Positions 1-7,957 of a DNA stretch of 38,725 bases are shown here, in pieces. The notes below the pieces were generated by a model that had not been told where the DNA came from, made no database searches, and saw only the letters and a program-made list of their open reading frames with translations. The DNA comes from Lachnospiraceae bacterium (GTDB taxonomy: Bacteria > Bacillota > Clostridia > Lachnospirales > Lachnospiraceae). Position 1 is the first letter of the stretch. The number at the start of each line of letters is the position of its first letter. The position numbers were made by a program, and so were the translations under genes. The stretch lies in contig JAFZRZ010000050.1 of the NCBI GenBank assembly GCA_017619635.1, positions 1-38,725 of the forward strand. Direction: 5' to 3'.

Positions 1-58
1 CGGTATAATCTCCTTGTAAAATTTTGTTTAGTCGCATAAATATATTTTACCGCATTAG

Positions 59-83
59 CCAGGCTTTTCGAAGTCTGGTTTTT
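59..83 (+). terminator. Intrinsic terminator of an upstream plus-strand gene
   Basis: An 8-bp stem (CCAGGCTT with AAGTCTGG, one G-U pair) closes a stable TTCG tetraloop and is followed directly by TTTTT. This is a textbook intrinsic terminator for a plus-strand gene that lies left of the window. Bases 1-58 are AT-rich and hold no gene I can recognise. Confidence 0.75.
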
Positions 84-94
84 GTGTTTTAGCA

Positions 95-140
95 TAAAAA
101 AGAGGCTGCGCACCATTTTTTAGTGCGACAGCCCCTTTTT
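95..140 (-). terminator. Bidirectional terminator after the GH3 gene
   Basis: A long stem (GGGGCTGTCGCAC with GTGCGCAGCCTC, minus strand) with an A-rich loop is flanked by T6 on the minus strand and by A/T runs on both sides. It follows the GH3 stop codon by a few bases and could stop transcription from either direction. Confidence 0.8.
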
Positions 141-144
141 TAGC

Positions 145-2967
145 CTAATAATTGTATTTAAGTGTCACTGTTATGCTGTCAATATCTATACCGGTCTGTG
201 CAAAAGCAAGATCTATGTAATTGTCTATTGACACAAACACCTCAAATTCAACCTCTTTTTCGATCCATTCGCCGTTTGTTCCGTGAATGGTGAGAGTTGT
301 AAGGAACAGATTGTTGATGGATACGCTCATCGAAGTCTGAGAAAGCTCACTCAGATCAGACTTGATCTTCATATTCATCAGATATTTACCTTTTCCGTCT
401 ATCCTTATCGGGAACTGGTTAACATGTCCCGCTGTCGTATCGATCTGTGATACATCCAGTTCAAGGGTTCCTCCCGTATATTCTTTTGCAGGCATGATCT
501 TGGGTGTGGGTCTTGATGACTTGGGTCTGTTAAGCTGTGTTATATCATCTTCTCCGTTCACAAGCCTGTCCGCAGCAGGAGTCTTCATGAGGCTGCTCAC
601 GATATTTCTGGCATTCCTTAAAAGATCACCTCTCGTGATAACACCCTTTGCAAGCATCTCTTCCGAATCATCATCATTTGCATTTGACTCTGAATCAGCT
701 GTAACTTCATAAACATCGTTCTGGGCTCTTATCATAAATCCGGTCTTCTGGATCGTTCCATCCTCACCGTCATCACCTATCCTTGCCCACCAGTCAGTCA
801 TGACTATACCGTCATATCCCCACTCATCACGAAGGATCGTTGTGTTAAGGTCATAGTTTCCTGCCGTATATGTTCCGTTTATGAGACCATACGTGCTCAT
901 TATGTTGTAAGCAGAAGCTTCCTTTACAGCCATTTCAAATGCTTTCAGGTAGATCTCCCTTAATGCTCTCTGCGATACTATCGAATTCAGGAAATTCCTG
1001 TCAAACTCTCTGTTATTGGCTGCGAAATGCTTTATTGTTCCGGTCACTCCTTTGGAATGAAGACCTTTAAGAACCGCCACAGTCATCTTTCCTGTCAGAT
1101 AAGGATCTTCTGAGAAATACTCAAAGTTTCTTCCGTTAAGAGGATTTCTGTGTATATTGATACCGGGACCCAGTAATGAATCTATCTTATTGAACCTTAT
1201 CTCCTCTGCAGCAAAACTGTACAGCTCCTCTACCAGTGTTTTATTAAATGAGCAGGCAAGCGCTGTTCCGTTTGGCATAGCAAATGCTTCAGATCCGCAA
1301 TCCATTCTTATACCGCTTGGTCCGTCCGAAAGTCCTGCCACAGGCATACCGAAATGCTCATTGAGTCTTTTTGTAACTCCGCCGTAAGATCCCGCGATAC
1401 CGGGTGTGACTTTATTTGAAGACATGCCTTCACCTCTTGACATATGTATGAGGTCAAGGTCTGTCATCTGATCTATGAATTCCTCGATCGTAACCTGTCC
1501 GCGCATTACATCTGCGAATTTGTAACCCTTGTCACCGGTACATTCTCTGCTTTCCGGACGGTTATTCTCTATTCTGGCCTTAAGATCGATCTTTCTTGTC
1601 GGAACAGGCTGTTTTTCTTCAACCGCTTTTCCTGCATCCATGCGTATCACAAGCCTGTCGAATTCTTTTACCGGTGCAAGTGCTTCACTTAACTGCTCAA
1701 CAACTACAGTATCAGCCAGATCAAAGCTGCCTATCTTTACAGCATTTCTTACATCCGTTCCTGCATAAAATACATATTCACCTGCCTCAAGAACATAACA
1801 GTTTACATGACCGGTATACCCTCCGTCATCGTATGATGCCATATCCGACATGCAAACAGTCCATGAGAGCTGCTGTTTCTCACCGGGTTTTAGTATATCA
1901 GTCTTATCAAATCCAACCAGATTCCTTGCGGGTTTTGAAAGCTTTCCCTGAGGTGGCTCACAATATATCTGAACAACCTCCTTACCTTCTGTACTTCCCG
2001 TGTTTGTCACTGTCGCATTAACAACAACCCTGTCATCCTCCGCAAGAGAGAAAGTCGCATCGGTATCAAACGTCGTATATGAGAGTCCAAATCCGAACGG
2101 ATACATTACTTTATCCTTTGCAGCGGTCTCAAAATATCTGTAACCGACATAGATATCCTCTTCATATATATCTACATCTTCTATCTCAACCTTGCCTGCA
2201 CGCTTAAACAGACCGGTTGTATCCCTGTCAATCTTATCCTTGTCCTTATTGAAGTTCGCGGTAGAAGGATAGTCTCTGTAATCATATGCGATGGTATCAG
2301 CAAGTTTACCGCAGGGATTCACTCTTCCCATGAGCACATCTGCGACACCGTGTCCGCCTTCTGAACCACCCTGCCATGTATAAACAACTGCTGAGGGGTT
2401 AAACTCATCAACCCACTTCATGTCTATTATATTTCCGACATTTAATACTACGATGGTCTCTTTGAAAGCAGCGCAGACCTTTTTTATCATATCCCGTTCT
2501 TTTGATGTTAAAAGATAACTGCCTTCTGTTGCAGTGTTATCCTGATCCTCACCTGCTGTTCTGCCTATAATGATGACCGCTTTCTGGCTTGTTGATGCAG
2601 CCTTTTTTACTGTCTCATCGGACAGTTCCATCTCCGGCTGGCACCACGGTTCTGCAGCCCATCCCTTACCTTTGTTATAAGGATGTTCTGCCACCCATGC
2701 CTCATACTCTTTAAGCAGCTCATCGTTAAGCTCTATGTTCTCTTCTTTAAGTGCATCCAGTATTGAAACCACGTAAGGTGCATTTACCATTCCGCCCGAA
2801 CCGGTTCCGCTCTTATAATAGTCAAACTGTATACGGCCAAAAAGTGCGACCTTACTTCCCTCCTTTATGGGAAGTGCGGCATTGTCATTCTTCAAAAGCA
2901 CACTGCCTTCAGCAACAGCCTGTCTTGCTTTTGTCGCATATTCTTTCCAATCCAGTGTGAATTTCAT
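145..2967 (-). CDS. Domain-swapped glycoside hydrolase family 3 (beta-glucosidase/xylosidase-like)
   Basis: This is a glycoside hydrolase family 3 enzyme of about 940 residues with the domains in circularly permuted order. The C-terminal GH3 domain comes first (ARQAVAEGSVLLKND, residues about 15-300). A fibronectin-III-like segment follows (GKEVVQIY...KPARNLVGF, about 310-415). The TIM-barrel catalytic domain is last (LSDGPSGIRM, GPGINIHRNPLNGRNFEYF, KHFAANN). The nucleophile is predicted to be the Asp of GIVMTDWW near residue 725, and the acid/base Glu should lie in the first domain. A similar reversed order is known from Butyrivibrio BglA. A further beta-rich stretch of about 110 residues closes the protein. 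There is no signal peptide, so it probably cleaves imported oligosaccharides in the cytoplasm. The ATG at 2967 is preferred because GGAGG lies 8 bases upstream; an in-frame TTG further up overlaps that site. The exact sugar specificity cannot be read from sequence. Confidence 0.9.
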   Translation of the reverse strand: MKFTLDWKEYATKARQAVAEGSVLLKNDNAALPIKEGSKVALFGRIQFDYYKSGTGSGGMVNAPYVVSILDALKEENIELNDELLKEYEAWVAEHPYNKGKGWAAEPWCQPEMELSDETVKKAASTSQKAVIIIGRTAGEDQDNTATEGSYLLTSKERDMIKKVCAAFKETIVVLNVGNIIDMKWVDEFNPSAVVYTWQGGSEGGHGVADVLMGRVNPCGKLADTIAYDYRDYPSTANFNKDKDKIDRDTTGLFKRAGKVEIEDVDIYEEDIYVGYRYFETAAKDKVMYPFGFGLSYTTFDTDATFSLAEDDRVVVNATVTNTGSTEGKEVVQIYCEPPQGKLSKPARNLVGFDKTDILKPGEKQQLSWTVCMSDMASYDDGGYTGHVNCYVLEAGEYVFYAGTDVRNAVKIGSFDLADTVVVEQLSEALAPVKEFDRLVIRMDAGKAVEEKQPVPTRKIDLKARIENNRPESRECTGDKGYKFADVMRGQVTIEEFIDQMTDLDLIHMSRGEGMSSNKVTPGIAGSYGGVTKRLNEHFGMPVAGLSDGPSGIRMDCGSEAFAMPNGTALACSFNKTLVEELYSFAAEEIRFNKIDSLLGPGINIHRNPLNGRNFEYFSEDPYLTGKMTVAVLKGLHSKGVTGTIKHFAANNREFDRNFLNSIVSQRALREIYLKAFEMAVKEASAYNIMSTYGLINGTYTAGNYDLNTTILRDEWGYDGIVMTDWWARIGDDGEDGTIQKTGFMIRAQNDVYEVTADSESNANDDDSEEMLAKGVITRGDLLRNARNIVSSLMKTPAADRLVNGEDDITQLNRPKSSRPTPKIMPAKEYTGGTLELDVSQIDTTAGHVNQFPIRIDGKGKYLMNMKIKSDLSELSQTSMSVSINNLFLTTLTIHGTNGEWIEKEVEFEVFVSIDNYIDLAFAQTGIDIDSITVTLKYNY

Positions 2968-3021
2968 AAATCGTTCCTCCAAATCATGCGTTTTTTGCTG
3001 TATCTATGATCCAAATATAAA

Positions 3022-3217
3022 AGTCCCGTACATAGGGAACTTGCACACGTTACCTCCCTGACGACTCCGCCAGGCACCCTTGCGGCACATAGGAGATTCT
3101 TCTTATGGCTGCTGCATTCCTGCCCTGACCAGATTCGTAGATTCCTATTGCGCAAGACCCAAACTTCAACACCGCCGAAGAAGGGCTGCTATGCAAGCTC
3201 CCTGTATACAGGACTGC
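3022..3217 (-). ncRNA. ffs: Signal recognition particle RNA
   Basis: The minus strand carries the conserved SRP core: GGTCAGGGCAGGAATGCAGC, then TGTGCCGCAAGGGTGCCTGG, and upstream GTTTGGGTCTTGCGCAATAGG, which closely matches the same stretch in Bacillus SRP RNA. The ends pair with each other (GTCCTGTATACAGGGA with TCCCTATGTACGGGAC), and a second outer helix (CTTGCA with TGCAAG) continues inward, which gives a rod of about 195 nt. It is longer than the 4.5S type, but I do not see a clear Alu domain as in the 270-nt Bacillus RNA. It would bind Ffh for co-translational membrane targeting. The 3' end is followed by TTTTATATTT, a weak terminator at best. Short open frames across this stretch are not genes. 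Confidence 0.92.
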
Positions 3218-3223
3218 TGAATC

Positions 3224-3253
3224 AGTATAAGCCATCAAAAGCTTAAATGTCAA
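3224..3253 (-). promoter_or_regulatory. Promoter of the SRP RNA
   Basis: On the minus strand there is a perfect -35 TTGACA (3253-3248), an 18-bp spacer and -10 TATACT (3229-3224). Transcription would start near 3217, exactly where the terminal SRP helix begins. This fits a strong housekeeping promoter. Confidence 0.8.
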
Positions 3254-3267
3254 ACATTATCCTGTGA

Positions 3268-3792
3268 TTACATTAACCCGCTTGCCTTCTCCGTTTTTAA
3301 CCTGACCCTCATGGCTTTAAAAAACGATGTCAGCACTTCGGAGCATTCTTCCTCGAGCATTCCGTAGATCGTGTCCACCTGGTGATTAAACTTGGGTTCA
3401 TGAAGTATATCCATTATGGATCCGGCACATCCTGCCTTGGGATTCATGCATCCTATGACTACCCTTGGGATGCGGGCCTGGACTATTGCCCCGGAACACA
3501 TCTGACACGGTTCAAGCGTCACATACATCGTGCATCCTTCAAGTCTCCAGTCACCCAGCTTTTTTGAAGCTCTTCTTATTGCCGTGATCTCGGCATGTGA
3601 CAGGCTGTTTTTATCTGTCTTTCTTCTGTTGTAGCCCTTGCCTATTATCTCACCGTTATATTCTATGACGCATCCGATCGGCACTTCTCCGAGCTTTGCT
3701 GCCCTTTTTGCCAATTTTAACGCCTCTTTCATATATCCGATCTGAGGTTCTTCTCCTTTAAAGGCTCTGGCACTTATATGGTTTTCTTTCAA
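3268..3792 (-). CDS. tadA: tRNA-specific adenosine-34 deaminase TadA
   Basis: TadA converts adenosine to inosine at the wobble position of tRNA-Arg(ACG). The zinc deaminase signature is complete: SHAEITAI supplies the His ligand and catalytic Glu, and TLEPCQMCSGAI the two Cys ligands. The downstream GCMNPKAGCAGSIMDIL and HQV segments match TadA rather than cytidine or guanine deaminases. I choose a TTG start at 3792 because AGGAG lies 5-6 bases upstream, giving 174 residues, the usual family length. The in-frame Met 20 codons later lacks a well-spaced ribosome site and would remove the usual N-terminal lead-in. The SRP RNA follows directly on the same strand, as in many Firmicutes. A likely extended -10 (TGTTATAAT, 3838-3830 on the minus strand) lies upstream. 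Confidence 0.93.
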   Translation of the reverse strand: MKENHISARAFKGEEPQIGYMKEALKLAKRAAKLGEVPIGCVIEYNGEIIGKGYNRRKTDKNSLSHAEITAIRRASKKLGDWRLEGCTMYVTLEPCQMCSGAIVQARIPRVVIGCMNPKAGCAGSIMDILHEPKFNHQVDTIYGMLEEECSEVLTSFFKAMRVRLKTEKASGLM

Positions 3793-3829
3793 AATAACTC
3801 CTAAAAAGAAAAAATAAACGTATAGAATC

Positions 3830-3838
3830 ATTATAACA
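3830..3838 (-). promoter_or_regulatory. Extended -10 promoter element for tadA
   Basis: The minus strand reads TGTTATAAT about 40 bases before the TTG start of tadA. This matches an extended -10 box (TGnTATAAT). No good -35 box is visible, as is usual for this promoter class. Confidence 0.45.
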
Positions 3839-3946
3839 GACAATGCTCCATTATTGCACATATATAATACTCATAATAAAAATATACTTCTTTTACATAT
3901 CCTGTTTCTAACCGTATATTTATAACTTTTTAAATACTCAAAGTGA

Positions 3947-3961
3947 GGGTATAATATACCC
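3947..3961 (+). promoter_or_regulatory. -10 box inside a perfect inverted repeat before the radical-SAM activase
   Basis: TATAAT at 3950-3955 is a consensus -10 box for the plus-strand gene that starts at 3997. It lies inside an inverted repeat, GGGTAT-AAT-ATACCC, with 6-bp arms and a 3-base spacer. The position suggests a repressor site, but no regulator is identified. The -35 region (TTTTTA) is weak. Confidence 0.5.
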
Positions 3962-3996
3962 GTATAAGAGAGTTTTCATTTCAAAGAGATAAAGAT

Positions 3997-4692
3997 ATGA
4001 ATATACACGGATTCACAAAAACTACATTACTGGATTATCCGGGACACATGGCTGCCACCATATTTACTGGTAACTGTAATCTCAGATGTCCGTTCTGTCA
4101 TAACAGCGAACTGGTCCTTGATCCCGATGTGTTTCCAAAAGAGGATGAGGATCTTATACTCGCATTTCTAAAAAAGAGATTCGGTATATTGAAGGGTGTA
4201 TGCATAACCGGCGGAGAACCTACTCTTCAAAGCGATCTTTCCGAATATATAAAAAAGATCAAGGATATAGGATATCTGGTCAAGCTTGACACAAACGGTT
4301 TTAACCCTTCCGTGCTTGGAAAACTCATCGAGGATAAGCTTATAGATTACACAGCTGTCGATATAAAAGCCGGCAGGGACAACTATGCCCTTTCAGTCGG
4401 TCTTAATAATGTGAATATCGCTCTGATCGAAGAGACAGTTGAGCTTTTGTCACAAAACAAAATCGACTATGAATTTCGCACCACTGCAGTAAAAGGCATA
4501 CATACCGATGCTGATTTTGAAGATATTGCAACATGGCTGCCCTTAGACTGCAAGTATTTCATACAGAGTTATAAAGATACCAAGGGTATCGGTGACTTTA
4601 AATGTGAGAGCTTTTCAAAGGAAGAACTCTCTCATTTTCTTGACATAGTAAAACCCCACATATCGCAGTCTGCTCTACGCGGGGTTGATTGA
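3997..4692 (+). CDS. Radical SAM protein, anaerobic ribonucleotide reductase activase-like
   Basis: This is a 231-residue radical S-adenosylmethionine enzyme. The 4Fe-4S motif CxxxCxxC is at Cys27, Cys31 and Cys34 (CNLRCPFCHN), and the SAM-binding GGEP is near residue 72 (CITGGEPTL). The opening GFTKTTLLDYPGHMAATIF is typical of the NrdG2-type branch annotated as anaerobic ribonucleoside-triphosphate reductase activating protein, which makes the glycyl radical on its partner. No glycyl-radical reductase gene lies beside it, so its partner must be elsewhere and the exact role is inferred. It is one of only two clear plus-strand genes in the window and ends 8 bases from the stop of the convergent epimerase gene. 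The ribosome site is weak (AAAGAGATAAAG). Confidence 0.82.
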   Translation: MNIHGFTKTTLLDYPGHMAATIFTGNCNLRCPFCHNSELVLDPDVFPKEDEDLILAFLKKRFGILKGVCITGGEPTLQSDLSEYIKKIKDIGYLVKLDTNGFNPSVLGKLIEDKLIDYTAVDIKAGRDNYALSVGLNNVNIALIEETVELLSQNKIDYEFRTTAVKGIHTDADFEDIATWLPLDCKYFIQSYKDTKGIGDFKCESFSKEELSHFLDIVKPHISQSALRGVD

Positions 4693-4700
4693 CTTATCTC

Positions 4701-5732
4701 TTATATCATTTCCTTTGCTTTTTCAAGTGACTCTATAACGCGGTCACACCATTCATCAAACTCAGGATCCTCTTTCTGGCATTCCTCAGGATGAGAAAGA
4801 ACATAATCAAGTGCATATCTCACACCCATATCGAATCTTACATTCGTTCTCATGTCAGGTACGGCTCGTTTCAGTTTTGTGTTGTCAAATACCACCGATA
4901 CAGACTTGTCTCCAAGAAGTGAGCCTGTGAAATCATATCCGTATTTATCACCTGCAGCCCTTATGAAATCCGTAGACACATGATAAGCATTTAACTTAAC
5001 GCCAAGCGCATCGGCAATGGTCTCATATATCTGATCCCAGGTAAGCGTTTCATCGGATGTGATCTGAAAAGCCTCACCAATAGCATGTCTGTTTCCCATA
5101 AGTCCGGTATAACCTATGGCAAAATCACCGTTCCAGGTAAGAGTCCACAGACTCGAGCCGTCGCCCTGTATGATGACCGGTTTGCCCTTCATCATTCTCA
5201 ATATAACCTGCCAGGATCCGTTCTTTCCATGAACACCAAGAGGGATATTTCTCTCATCATATGTATGACTCGGACGCACTATTGTAACCGGGAATCCTTC
5301 CTCTTTATACTTTTTCATAAGGTAGTCCTCACAGGCTATCTTATTCCTTGAATACTCCCAGTAAGGATTTGCAAGAGATGTTCCTTCCGTTATGATATAT
5401 CCCGATGCCGGCTTATGATATGCCGAGGCGGAACTGATATATATGTACTGTTTTGTCTTACCCGAAAACAGTCTGTAGTCACGCTCTATTTGTGATACCG
5501 TGAATCCTATAAACTCACAAACACAGTCAAAGGTCATATCACCGATCTTTTCCAGTACTGTCTTCTCATCATCTATATCAGCTATTATCTGATTAACTCC
5601 GTCTGGGAGCACCTCTTTACGGTTGCCGCGATTAAGAACCCATACTTCCCAGTCAACTTCATTAACAAGCCTTTTCACAACAGCGGTACTGATCGTTCCT
5701 GTTCCGCCAATGAACAATGCTCTTTTTTTCAT
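4701..5732 (-). CDS. NAD-dependent epimerase/dehydratase family protein
   Basis: This is a 343-residue extended short-chain dehydrogenase. The N-terminal Rossmann motif FIGGTGTIS binds NAD(P). A Ser-rich strand (YISSASAYHK) is followed by YSRNKIACE, the YxxxK catalytic pair, then the substrate-side motif IVRPSHTYDE. Such proteins act on nucleotide sugars or on free sugar and lactone substrates; the substrate here is not clear. The ATG at 5732 is chosen because AAAGGA lies 9 bases upstream and the Rossmann fold begins at once; the longer frame only reads through the regulator gene. It starts 4 bases after the AraC stop codon and is the last gene of the minus-strand carbohydrate cluster, so it probably works with that pathway. 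Confidence 0.82.
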   Translation of the reverse strand: MKKRALFIGGTGTISTAVVKRLVNEVDWEVWVLNRGNRKEVLPDGVNQIIADIDDEKTVLEKIGDMTFDCVCEFIGFTVSQIERDYRLFSGKTKQYIYISSASAYHKPASGYIITEGTSLANPYWEYSRNKIACEDYLMKKYKEEGFPVTIVRPSHTYDERNIPLGVHGKNGSWQVILRMMKGKPVIIQGDGSSLWTLTWNGDFAIGYTGLMGNRHAIGEAFQITSDETLTWDQIYETIADALGVKLNAYHVSTDFIRAAGDKYGYDFTGSLLGDKSVSVVFDNTKLKRAVPDMRTNVRFDMGVRYALDYVLSHPEECQKEDPEFDEWCDRVIESLEKAKEMI

Positions 5733-5736
5733 AAGA

Positions 5737-6606
5737 TCAATCCTTTCCTCCGATAAACAGTGCTCTGTATTCACCGGGAGCCATGCCTTTCTCGCTCCTG
5801 AATACCCTGTTAAAACTGGGTATGCTCTGGAATCCGGAAAGCATCGCAACCTCTGTCAGAGTTCTGTCGTTAAGTGTCAGCAGTTCTGTTGCTTTTTCAA
5901 GTCTTATCATATTTAACCACTTGCTGTAATTCATACCGGTAACGCTTTTAAATATCCTTGAAAAATAATCCTTGCTGATACCTGCCTTCTGAGCCATTGT
6001 TCCCTGGGAAAGATCATCCGCAGTGAGATTATTCTTGATATAATCAGTCACTGCCATCATACGACGCATGATATCATCCGTATATCCGTTGTTTTCTTCA
6101 GAGTCCAGCTCGGGAACAAATTCATTTCTGTGCTCATCAAGCGTGAGCATAAACTCCATAAGGAGCATACAGCATTTAAGCTCCTTGTCTGTGCTGTCAG
6201 AAAAGAATATATCCTTCATCTTATATGCTATAACTCTCAGTTTTGCCACAAGTTCAGGATGCGAGTTTATGCATATAACATGAAGATTCCTGTAAAAATG
6301 CATTATCCTCTGAAGATCAAAAAGAGTGTTCATGAAGGCGTTACTGAACTGTATAACAAGCGCCTCATGTCTGTCGGCATCTATGATCTCATGCATCTCC
6401 ATTGGCCATATCAGTACGAAATCGCCCTCAACCAGCTTATATGTATCCTGATTCACCTTATAAATATTCGTATCTCCGGGTCCGACCAGCATTATCTCAC
6501 CGTAAGAATGCCAGTGCATCTGATAGCTTCTCTCATTAGAACCTGTAAACATATTGAAAGCACTTATAGAATCAAAATCATATATCTCGTACTGACTGTA
6601 ATCCAT
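5737..6606 (-). CDS. AraC-family transcriptional regulator with cupin sensor
   Basis: The N-terminal half is a cupin-type sugar sensor (MHWHSYGEIMLVGPGD, then GDFVLIWPMEMHEI). The last 100 residues hold the two helix-turn-helix motifs of the AraC/XylS family (AQKAGISKDYFSRIFKSVTG and VAMLSGFQSIPSFNRVF). Of the three possible starts I choose ATG 6606, with AAGGAAG 8-9 bases upstream, giving 289 residues, a usual length. The gene sits between the Fe-alcohol dehydrogenase and the epimerase and is probably the local activator of the cluster. A 115-base gap in front of it leaves room for a separate weak promoter, though I could not identify one. Confidence 0.88.
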   Translation of the reverse strand: MDYSQYEIYDFDSISAFNMFTGSNERSYQMHWHSYGEIMLVGPGDTNIYKVNQDTYKLVEGDFVLIWPMEMHEIIDADRHEALVIQFSNAFMNTLFDLQRIMHFYRNLHVICINSHPELVAKLRVIAYKMKDIFFSDSTDKELKCCMLLMEFMLTLDEHRNEFVPELDSEENNGYTDDIMRRMMAVTDYIKNNLTADDLSQGTMAQKAGISKDYFSRIFKSVTGMNYSKWLNMIRLEKATELLTLNDRTLTEVAMLSGFQSIPSFNRVFRSEKGMAPGEYRALFIGGKD

Positions 6607-6721
6607 ACTCTGATCTTCCTTTTCTTTGCACAAAGCCGGGTTGATCTTATCTTTCATTTCTATTTTCTTTGCTTTTATGAATTCAGTCAAGTATTTAGAC
6701 TATTGCCTGTTTAAGTTGTTA

Positions 6722-7897
6722 TCAGACCATCATCTTGTATATCTTTGTACAATCCTCTTCGTTAAGAGTGATGAATCCTGAGATCGTACCGTCTCTTCCG
6801 TCACCTCGGCAAAGCACGTTAACAAGCTTTGGAATATCTTCCTCTTTTGCTCCGAGTTCCTCAAAGTTTTTAGGCATTCCTATTGATATCAGATAGTTTC
6901 TGAATGCCTCGATACCTGCTTTTGCGGTTACCTCGGGATGAGCAAAATCCATCTGGCATCCCCAGATCCTTACAGCTGCCTGGGCAAATCTCATGACATT
7001 GTGTGACATTTCATATGTGAATACAGCCGGCATTGTCACTGCAAGTCCTGCGCCATGAGCACAATCATAAAGTGCCGAAAGCTCATGTTCTATAGTATGG
7101 CTCAACCAGTCCTGACTTCTTCCGACTCCGCATGAGTTGTTGTGAGCCATTGTTCCTGCCCACATGATATTTGCTCTTGCCTCATAATTATCGGGATTTT
7201 CGATAACTCTCGGTCCCTCATGGATCATGGTGAGCAGTAATGCTTCTATCATTCTGTCTGTTACTTCAACTTCTTCAGAATTTGTAAGATACCTCTCATA
7301 AAGATGAGCCATGATATCTGTTATGCCCGCTGCTGTCTGATATGCGGGAAGCGTCTGTGTGAGTGCGGGATTCAAGATACTGAACTTGGGTCTTATGGCA
7401 TCTCCGCTCGCTCCACGCTTGAACATACCCTCTTCTTTTGTGATGACCGAGTCCGGGCTGCCCTCACTGCCTGCTGCCGCTATAGTTAATACGGTACCGA
7501 CGCTTAATGCTTTTTCTATTCTCTTTCCCTGATAGAAATCCCAGAAATCACCGTCATATACAACACCTGCTGCTATGGCTTTTGATGAATCTATTACGCT
7601 TCCTCCGCCGACTGCAAGGATAAAGTCTACATTTTTCTTCTTGCAAAGATCAATGCCTTCATATACAAGTCCGCTTCTCGGATTGGGTTTAACCCCACCT
7701 AGTTCTATATAAGAGATGCCCTCTGTATCAAGCGACTTCTTAACCCTGTCAAGTAACCCTGAACGTATAACGCTTCCTCCGCCGTAATGGATAAGCACCT
7801 TTGTACCGCCGAATCTCTTAACATATTCTCCGGCCTTGTTTTCTGTATCTTTTCCGAAAACGAAACAGGTGGGTGAATAGAATTCAAAATTGTTCAT
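6722..7897 (-). CDS. Iron-containing alcohol dehydrogenase (butanol dehydrogenase-like)
   Basis: This is a 391-residue group III alcohol dehydrogenase. The NAD(P)-binding GGGSVIDSSKAIA is near residue 97. The metal ligands are visible as the Asp/His of GITDIMAHLYE, the His of SHTIEHELSAL and the His of DCAHGAGLAV. The start (NFEFYSPTCFVFGK) and overall length match the YqhD/BdhA-type NAD(P)H-dependent aldehyde reductases. It could reduce an aldehyde made in sugar breakdown and so recycle reduced cofactor. AAAGGAAAG precedes the ATG. The gap to the upstream beta-helix gene is 60 bases with no terminator, so co-transcription is likely. Confidence 0.9.
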   Translation of the reverse strand: MNNFEFYSPTCFVFGKDTENKAGEYVKRFGGTKVLIHYGGGSVIRSGLLDRVKKSLDTEGISYIELGGVKPNPRSGLVYEGIDLCKKKNVDFILAVGGGSVIDSSKAIAAGVVYDGDFWDFYQGKRIEKALSVGTVLTIAAAGSEGSPDSVITKEEGMFKRGASGDAIRPKFSILNPALTQTLPAYQTAAGITDIMAHLYERYLTNSEEVEVTDRMIEALLLTMIHEGPRVIENPDNYEARANIMWAGTMAHNNSCGVGRSQDWLSHTIEHELSALYDCAHGAGLAVTMPAVFTYEMSHNVMRFAQAAVRIWGCQMDFAHPEVTAKAGIEAFRNYLISIGMPKNFEELGAKEEDIPKLVNVLCRGDGRDGTISGFITLNEEDCTKIYKMMV

Positions 7898-7957
7898 GCT
7901 CTTTCCTTTCTGCCTTTTGGCTATACCTTCCTTTTCTTTTGCTGTTGTTTTAACCTC

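Noticed and set aside
2964..3253. Two short minus-strand open frames across the SRP RNA
   Set aside because: They overlap the SRP RNA, have no ribosome site and no protein-like composition.
4650..4690. Minus-strand terminator for the epimerase gene inside the 3' end of the radical-SAM gene
   Set aside because: AACCCC and GGGGTTTTAC can pair, but the loop is long and the T run short; the evidence is too weak to list.
6130..6714. Plus-strand open frame of 194 codons opposite the AraC gene
   Set aside because: It is antisense to well-conserved AraC sequence and has no family motif or ribosome site.
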